From: Eonycteris spelaea
Taxonomy: Eukaryota > Chordata > Mammalia > Chiroptera > Pteropodidae
Length of the DNA: 64,000 bases
Assembly (NCBI GenBank): GCA_003508835.1
Contig: PUFA01000285.1
Location: forward strand, 992,001-1,056,000
Reading direction: 5' to 3'
Each line of letters begins with the position of its first letter. Positions within the stretch are counted from its first letter, which is position 1. Position numbers and translations under genes: made by a program. This document shows, piece after piece, positions 57,997 through 64,000 of this stretch. The notes below the pieces were generated by a model. That model was given only the letters and a program-made list of their open reading frames with translations. It did not search any database and was not told the origin of the DNA.

Positions 57997-60900
57997 ATAT
58001 TAAAGGGGTTTCTCTTTGGAGTGATGAAAATGTTCTAAAATTGACTGTGGTGATGGTTGCATAACTGTCAATACACTATAAACTATTGACTTGTTTGCTT
58101 TAAATGGGTGCCTTGTATAGTATATAAATTATATCTCAATAAAACTGTTACCAAAAGAAATTTTTTACTTGAAGTTATACAATTAGCAAGTTGCTAAGTC
58201 AGGTTTAGAGGTGAAACTCTCTGCTTACCTCATGGCCCTTGGCCACCCCTCTGTGGCCTTTCACAGGCCTCATTCCTGGGTGTATTGTCCACATTTTCAC
58301 AGGCCTTCACTTCTCTGATATCTCCATGTATTAGAATTTATAAGAATGTATGCAGCCAATGCCAAAGAGAAAGTAAAAAAATGCTATGTCTGTCATGGGG
58401 AGATTTTATATTAACAACCAAACTTACCATCCTGACCTCAACTAATCTGTCTATAACTTTATTGCTTAAAGCTCATGGAGGCTTCAGCAGAATCACTCTC
58501 CACACATGAGGCCTTGTACCAGGTCCTCTCCATACAAGTACAACCAGGCTCTCTAGAAGGGAAGATGTAACGCACACACTTACTCACTCCCCAATGAGTT
58601 AAACAAGGAATGCCTGGGATGTGGATGGCAGGGGCCAGAAGGAGTCTCCACCTCCTCCCTCCCTCACATAGACTGTGTGATCTCAAGGGTCCTCTATTTG
58701 CTCTGTGGATGTGAAAGCTCCTGCCTCTCCTTCTGAAGGCCGGCCATTCCTTCTCTCATGCATGCCTCTTTGACCTCACCTACTCCAAGGAACCCCAGTG
58801 GCTGTTTCCAGCTCTCCCCCACCCCCACCTGGCATCTGCGAGTTTGCTGCAGCATTTCCCTCTAAATGTGTCTACGTGCCTGCTCCCAACCCCCAGCAAG
58901 GCCTTGAGCTCCCTGAGGTTGGAAAGAAGGGCCCCTACAATTTCTTAGCTCAACAGCAGAAACAAAATAGATGCTTAGAGATCACTGAATAAAAGAACAA
59001 ATGAGCAAACAGCAGAGTAGCTCCTTTCCAACAGAAAAGTTAAGGCCCTGAGTGCTCAGCTCATGGGTCTATTATGGAGTGTGGATCAAGGCAGTTGTCA
59101 AAAAACAAGGCACCTAATGGAATAAATAGGGAGCATCACCTTTCAGAAAATGCTCCTTAGCACAGAGGCTGAGAGCTAAGACACCCAGGTTACAGTGTTA
59201 GGTCCATCACCTCACAGAATTCAGCTGGCATTTGTTTCAATCTTCTAGAACACCTTGGCACAAAAAGTAGCAGGTCCTTGCCAATGTGATGGAACACATA
59301 CCCCAGAGAGGATGCTACACCCAGATGCTTTTTCAAATTCACTGCTCACAAAAACCAAACAAAGTGGGCACGAATCCTACATCGGACCTGCTAAAAAGCT
59401 GGGAGTTGAGCAAATTAGAAAGCCCTGGTCTTACTCGAAACCCCTGGCCCACACAGCAACGGCTGTCCAACAAGCAATTGGGATAGGCTGAACCTTCAGA
59501 GGCGTCCAGAGGGAACCCTCTCCTACCTTGCTGCCACCAAAGTCTTACTTGTCCTCTAACAACCCTCTCAGGCCTACACATCCGGACACATGTGTTACCT
59601 ACCTCCAATCTGAAGCTAATTAAATGCCTTGACTTAAATTTAGTCTCAGGACTTCTGTAATTGAGCCAAGAAACTGAGGGAATTTACTGAATGACCTCAA
59701 TTATCTCTGAAATGTTGGCCCACAATTCTGGATGGTGTTAGGGGTCAATGAGACCCCTCACTCAGGTTGTGAATATATGCTATATGCTATTATCACTGCT
59801 AGAGTCATAAAAAGTTCCTTTCTTTGGAAGAAAAGCTAAATGTCGACTGTTTCCAAGAAAACACCCTGTATCACGTCCTGTGAGATGTCCTGTCACTAAA
59901 AAGAAACAAAGAAGCTTTACTCAAAGATTTGATTCTTTCAGCTTAAAATGAAATGAGGGCATCAGAACTCAGGGAAATGGTGTGCAAAGGGCCATTGTCT
60001 GAGACAGGATGTAAGGAGAGCATATTTGAAATCAATCTGTTTTCCTGGAGAGAATTATTTCCATCCTTTTCAATACTCATTTCACTCCCGTGACGTCCTG
60101 ATACAGCAGATAAGAGAGGGAGGCGTTCCTTTACCAACAGGGATCATATCAGGAAGGAACTAGCATCAAGCTGGCTGACGGCCCACTGGAAATTACTTCC
60201 ACAGCAGGGGCTGTAGAAGGGGCAGGGTTTCAACAGTGAGAGCCTTTGTCTCCAGCAAAAACAGATTTGTTTTGGTCAGGGCATGAACATCAACTCTTTC
60301 CATGTAAAAAGAGAAGGCCAGACAGATGGATGGAAGCACAAGGTGAGTTGGTTAAGCTCCATGAAGGCCTCCAATTAGGTGGCTTACTAAAAATAGATGC
60401 CACTGCTTCCAAAACAGCCATGGCAACTGAATAGACAATGCTGCTGTTGCCCTGTGGACATCCAAACACATGTTACAGACACATGCTGCTTAAAGTGTGT
60501 GAATCCCACAAATGGTATCGACTCTAGGGGTCCATTCTAGATAGAATGGTTATGGAATAAATAAATTAGGTCAAGCCACAGAAAGACATGGAGTTTAGTG
60601 GGGTAAGGGCTGGAAGAAGAATCCCATCCAACTGCTTTTACAGAGGTAAGCCTAGAACAAAGGGCACAGAATGTCCACCTCTGTGCTGCCCAGCAGGCCC
60701 ACACCCTAGAGAAGCTTCTCACAAAGACCTAGGTGTACGGCTGGGTCGGTACACCCCTACCCACTCAAATGCAGAAGACAGGGAAAATGGTGTGTCACTA
60801 GCCAAAGATGCCACCTCAGCCATTAAAGCATGTTGGACACTCGCTAGTTGTTCATTGACTCCTCAAGACCCTGAGGTGGTGGCTGTCAGTAGTGCACAGA

Positions 60901-61559
60901 TGAGGAGTGAGTGACTTGGAAAACCACTCACAACCTCTCACGAGCCCTTTTTCTCCTCACCACAGGGCTGATGTGTGAGGCCTCAACCCTGGGCTTTATC
61001 ACTGGCTCCATCATAAAACACTTAGAAATGAAGCAAAGCCAGATAGTTCCCTCTGGAGACCCAGGTATCTTGGCGGCCAGGCAGTGAGAAGCATCAGATT
61101 TATTTCTTTGGGGTCCCCTGTAATGTCTGGCACAGAACAAAACACAAAGCAGGTTCTCGTGAAGGCCAAAGGACAGAGGGGCCCCTGGTGAACTCAGCAG
61201 AGCTAATGCACATCCACTATCCTACCCTGAGGTGTGGCCTCAACCAAAGGGCCACCTTGAATAGCAACAGCCCTAAAAAATAGGGAGAAGAAACCTAGAA
61301 ATACCTCTCAGATGATTATCTCCAATCAGAAGTTCCCTCCTTTGCAGCCCTCATCTCTCTAGGACTGCCACTAGAATCACAGGTAAGCCAAGCCTCGTTC
61401 AGGCCAGGCCCCCAACCTGCTGGGGGTAAGCAGGGGGAGACACGGCCCTAGGCTGTCCAGGCACAGCTATGGGGATCTCATGGCCTGGAAGGGCCCTCCC
61501 AGAGGAATGAGGACTGCTGCTGCCTAGGCAATGTGCAAACATGCAACAAAATTCATAAG

Positions 61560-61715
61560 TATCCACAGCCTTTGGCCTTTTAAGATCTATTTCTGGAACT
61601 CTACCCTGAAGAAATAATTCCAAAAATATGCACAATTGGAGTCCTTGCTATTATCTATATTACTGTCCAAAATGTTTATCTTTTTTTTTAAACATACATA
61701 TATATATATATGTAA
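61560..61715 (+). repeat. L1-like fragment followed by a TA-rich run
   Basis: Text 'ttctggaactctaccctgaagaaataattccaaaaatatgcac' resembles an L1 ORF2 3' segment. It is followed by T(10) and (TA)n near 61680-61711. Confidence 0.5.
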
Positions 61716-61965
61716 CCTGAATATAATAGTACCGAAATGTCACCGTCTACTTGTTAACCAGTAGGCAGGCATTCCTGGACCTGAGAGGAAGGGTCTACCT
61801 TCAGGATGAAGCATGCCTTTGCAGCTTGGAGGGCCAAGATGAACAGAGCAGGAGGTGGCCGGAAGATTCCCTCCCCTCTCCCTAGTGCTTCAGATGAATT
61901 CTCCAACAAAACAGGGGGGTGGCAGAGAAGACAGAAAATATAACTCCCCTGAGTTCTCATTTAAT

Positions 61966-62008
61966 ATCCTAAAAAGCTGTTATTATCATCCTAAAAAGCT
62001 GTTATTAC
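61966..62008 (+). repeat. 21-bp tandem duplication
   Basis: Two adjacent copies of a 21-base unit containing atcctaaaaagctgttatta, inside a decayed MIR/L2-like sequence (to about 62115). Confidence 0.85.
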
Positions 62009-62115
62009 TCTCCCCATTCCACAGATGAGAAAATTTAGGTTTGGCAAGGTTACAAAAAATATTTAAGGTCAGCTAGCAGATGGTGGAGCTGGAATCAAAC
62101 TCACACACGTCAATC
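61985..62115 (+). repeat. MIR/L2-like remnant
   Basis: Contains 'ccccattccacagatgagaaaatttagg' and 'cagctagcagatggtggagctggaatcaaac', the typical tail block of ancient mammalian MIR/L2 repeats. Confidence 0.7.
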
Positions 62116-62476
62116 TATGTATTTTCTATAGATTGCTTAAGGACAGAGTTATTTCAGTTAGTTTCATTTTGATTGGCTCCACAGAGGGGAAAAGCCCAGC
62201 TTGAAACAACCTGTGCACCTGGACTGCCTGAGCATCTGTACTGTCAGTTTGGGCATGCTGGTTCCAACTCTGATCGGCCTAACCTGGGACCTTCGGAAGT
62301 GGCAGCAAGGCACCCTGGAAAATCTAGATCTCAAGTGGGAATCCCTTTGGGATGGTGAGCTGTAAGTTTTCAGGGTAACTTGTCACCACCCCACATCTGT
62401 GTCCATCAATGCAATCCTGTGCCCAGGACAGCTGCTGTGCAGAGGTAGAGCCTTGCCAGAGTCACCAAAGGGCCTT

Positions 62477-62854
62477 TGTTATGAACTGAATGTCTGCATC
62501 TCCCCAAAATTCATGTTGAAACTCTACCCCCAAATGGGATGGTATTAGAAGTGGGATCTTTGGGAAGCTGATTAAGGTTTGATGAAGTCAAGAGTGTGGA
62601 GCCCATATGAATGAGGTTAGTGCCCTTCTAGGAGTCATGAGAGAGTCTGCAACCTCTCTCTGCTCTCTACTATTCCCGTGAAGACATTAATTGGCAATCT
62701 GCAACCTGGAAGAGGGCCCTCACCAGAACTTGACCATGCTTTAAGTCCCTTATCCAGGACTTCCAGTCTCCAGAACTATGAGAAATAAATTGCTATTGTT
62801 TACAAGCCACTCAGTCTATGGTACTTATTATAGCAGCCCAAATGAACTAGGACA
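62477..62854 (+). mobile_element. MaLR-type (MST/MLT1-like) solo LTR
   Basis: A 378-bp unit from tgttatgaactgaatg to gaactaggaca, with the MaLR hallmarks 'ccccaaaattcatgttgaaac', 'gaagagggccctcaccag' and 'ctccagaactatgagaaataaattgctattg' (polyadenylation region). No internal sequence follows, so it is a solo LTR. Confidence 0.88.
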
Positions 62855-63608
62855 GCTTCCAAGAGTCAGCCTCTGATTCTAGCACTACCCAAAGAACAGA
62901 CAATGTCCCTCCAGAAGGACAGGCCACTCGTGCACACCCTCTGCTTACTGCCTATGTGAAAGGCTGACATCAGAGATGTGATGCTTGGAAGGATTTCTCC
63001 TTTGGGAATAACTCTGAACAAGTAAAAAAGGGCCTGTCATCATTTAAACTCCAAAATGTTCACATCGGAGGATTTCTCTGGATAGTAGGCTTATCTTTTC
63101 ATCTTTATGCTGTCCTGATTTTATAAAATATTTACAATAAATATTTTAATTTTATAATTAGGGAAAACATTGTAAACAGCAGTTTTCATGGCATTTGCTC
63201 TCTTGCATATTAGTGCTCCATTTGGTTTCAAGATCCGACCCAATATTTGTGTTTTTAATTGTCTACATTTTAGGTACAGATTTGTATCAATTTAAGAAAT
63301 CTGAATAGGAAAATTCAGTTATAAGAAAAGCAAATAAAAAGATAGGTTTTCACATTAGGATATGGTACCATCAATGCACTCAGATGTGACTCAGTTACAC
63401 TGGAAGTTCTCTGCTGGAACCAGTGAGGAAGTAGTACAGGGTGGCTCATTCCTTCTGTGACTGGGCAAGAGCTTGGAAAGAAGAAGCCTGGAGAGGAAGA
63501 GGGGAGGAGAGACTGAGAAGCAAATGGCTTTCAGCTGGCTCCCTATTTGCAAGGTTTGTGCCTTTGACATGGCTATTTTTAGGTTTCTGAGTGTGCATGT
63601 GTGTGTGT

Positions 63609-63636
63609 GGCGGGGGGGGGGGGGGGGAGGGGGGAC
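63609..63636. repeat. G-rich tract with G-quadruplex potential
   Basis: A run of about 18 G, then a short interruption and further G. It follows a short TGTG run. Confidence 0.8.
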
Positions 63637-64000
63637 GGAGAATTCTTCCCACAGCCACTCTGCTTGGCAACTCCTTTGCCTTAGCTCCCCCTCCCTGCCT
63701 CTCCCTCCACAGCCCTTCCCAGATGAAGAAAGCAGATCCTAGAGTATTCCTTTTCCCCCAACCATCCCCTTTACCCCACCCCCATGCTCTTAGTGTATCT
63801 GTAGGCCTCATCCACTTGCTCGTCTCTTTATACAGAGCTGGGAAAATGTGGAAATAAATAAGGCCTCAATTAGGCAGGCATCCAAGGACTGGGGGTGGGG
63901 CAGGGCAGGGGTCTAAGGCTCTGTCCCAATCCAGGAATGCCTGAGAAAACTCAAGGAGCCTCAGGCAGCAGCGCAGAAATGAGAGGCTTCCCACAGACTC

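Larger units (their letters stand above)
55733..58157 (+). mobile_element. Old LINE-1 3' portion, split by a nested LINE
   Basis: 55733-56330 carries the L1 ORF2 C-terminal text (for example ggaaggatgtggagaaattataacc and gccttaaaaaggaatgaattctg) followed by the start of the L1 tail. 58007-58157 resumes the tail ('ctttggagtgatgaaaatgttctaaaattgac' to 'ctcaataaaactgttacc'). The two fit one L1 after removal of 56331-57996 and one copy of the duplication. It is 5' truncated and inactive. Confidence 0.88.
1..64000 (-). other. MPRIP: MPRIP gene body (partial; both ends outside window)
   Basis: The whole window is read as the interior of MPRIP, transcribed right to left. The encoded protein is a scaffold that binds F-actin and RhoA and brings myosin phosphatase (through its MYPT1/PPP1R12A subunit) to stress fibres, which lowers myosin light-chain phosphorylation. 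Identification rests on twelve exons whose translations match remembered MPRIP sequence in order, with two PH domains and a coiled-coil start. Codon phase is conserved across all eleven internal junctions. The exon encoding the start of PH1, which should end just before Pro-Thr-Thr-Leu-Pro-Gln, was searched for between 35964 and 64000 and not found, so the last 28 kb is one incomplete large intron. No stop or frameshift breaks the reading frame, so the gene looks functional. Confidence 0.96.
35964..64000. other. Large intron upstream of exon 35812-35963 (partial)
   Basis: More than 28 kb without an MPRIP exon; the preceding exon, encoding the start of PH1, was not found. The intron carries most of the window's mobile elements (listed separately). 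Outside them, 36000-40150, 45750-48460, 48720-50480, 50660-53200, 53590-55470, 58160-61550 and 62860-64000 are largely unassigned unique or heavily decayed sequence. Near 38825-38960 there is an L2-like piece and near 39770-39900 an AT-rich stretch. Confidence 0.65.

Noticed and set aside
35964..64000. Search for the MPRIP exon encoding the first half of PH1
   Set aside because: No match to the expected RKWQRRFF or LLRYALDEM coding text was seen on the minus strand. It must lie beyond the window.
1..64000. CRISPR arrays, operons, bacterial or phage systems, tRNA and rRNA genes
   Set aside because: None is present. The sequence is clearly mammalian intron/exon DNA.

Overview
This is a mammalian nuclear genomic window: long GT-AG introns, exons of 57 to 565 bp, and introns crowded with decayed LINE-1, L2, MIR, hAT, Tigger-like and endogenous retroviral LTR copies. 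I see no Alu, rodent B1/B2 or other recognisable young SINE, so it looks like a non-primate, non-rodent placental mammal. The species cannot be fixed from this sequence alone.

The window lies inside one protein-coding gene on the minus strand, MPRIP (myosin phosphatase Rho-interacting protein, M-RIP/p116RIP). Twelve coding exons can be placed to the base. Reading 3' to 5' on the + strand they are 35812-35963, 29332-29416, 23265-23484, 21874-22033, 16975-17119, 16035-16148, 14391-14447, 13061-13129, 10700-10789, 6460-6569, 2702-3266 and 736-852. Every junction has GT/AG ends and the codon phase carries through all twelve, giving about 628 uninterrupted codons. By comparison with the roughly 1,025-residue human protein as I recall it, they cover about residues 90 to 717: the end of PH domain 1, a basic linker, a Ser/Pro-rich middle, PH domain 2, the Arg/Glu-rich segment and the start of the C-terminal coiled coil. 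The first two coding exons lie beyond base 64000 and the remaining coiled-coil exons lie before base 1.

The best coding surprise is at exon 21874-22033. The frame stays open past the usual donor for another 354 bases (118 codons) and ends at a second strong donor of the same phase. This predicts an isoform with an extra, strongly basic insert between the two PH domains.

The rest is intron. Notable contents are an almost full-length hAT DNA transposon with a decayed transposase and a 78-bp-arm palindrome (43074-45707), a short internally deleted relative with a perfect 8-bp target duplication (7537-7765), an LTR inserted in an LTR (32377-33797), a LINE inserted in a LINE with a perfect 10-bp duplication (55733-58157), a Tigger-type MER2 element (53210-53581), a MaLR-type LTR (62477-62854), and a CpG-retaining stretch (17640-18180) that could be a conserved element or an antisense exon. 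No tRNA, rRNA, CRISPR array, CpG island or promoter was found.
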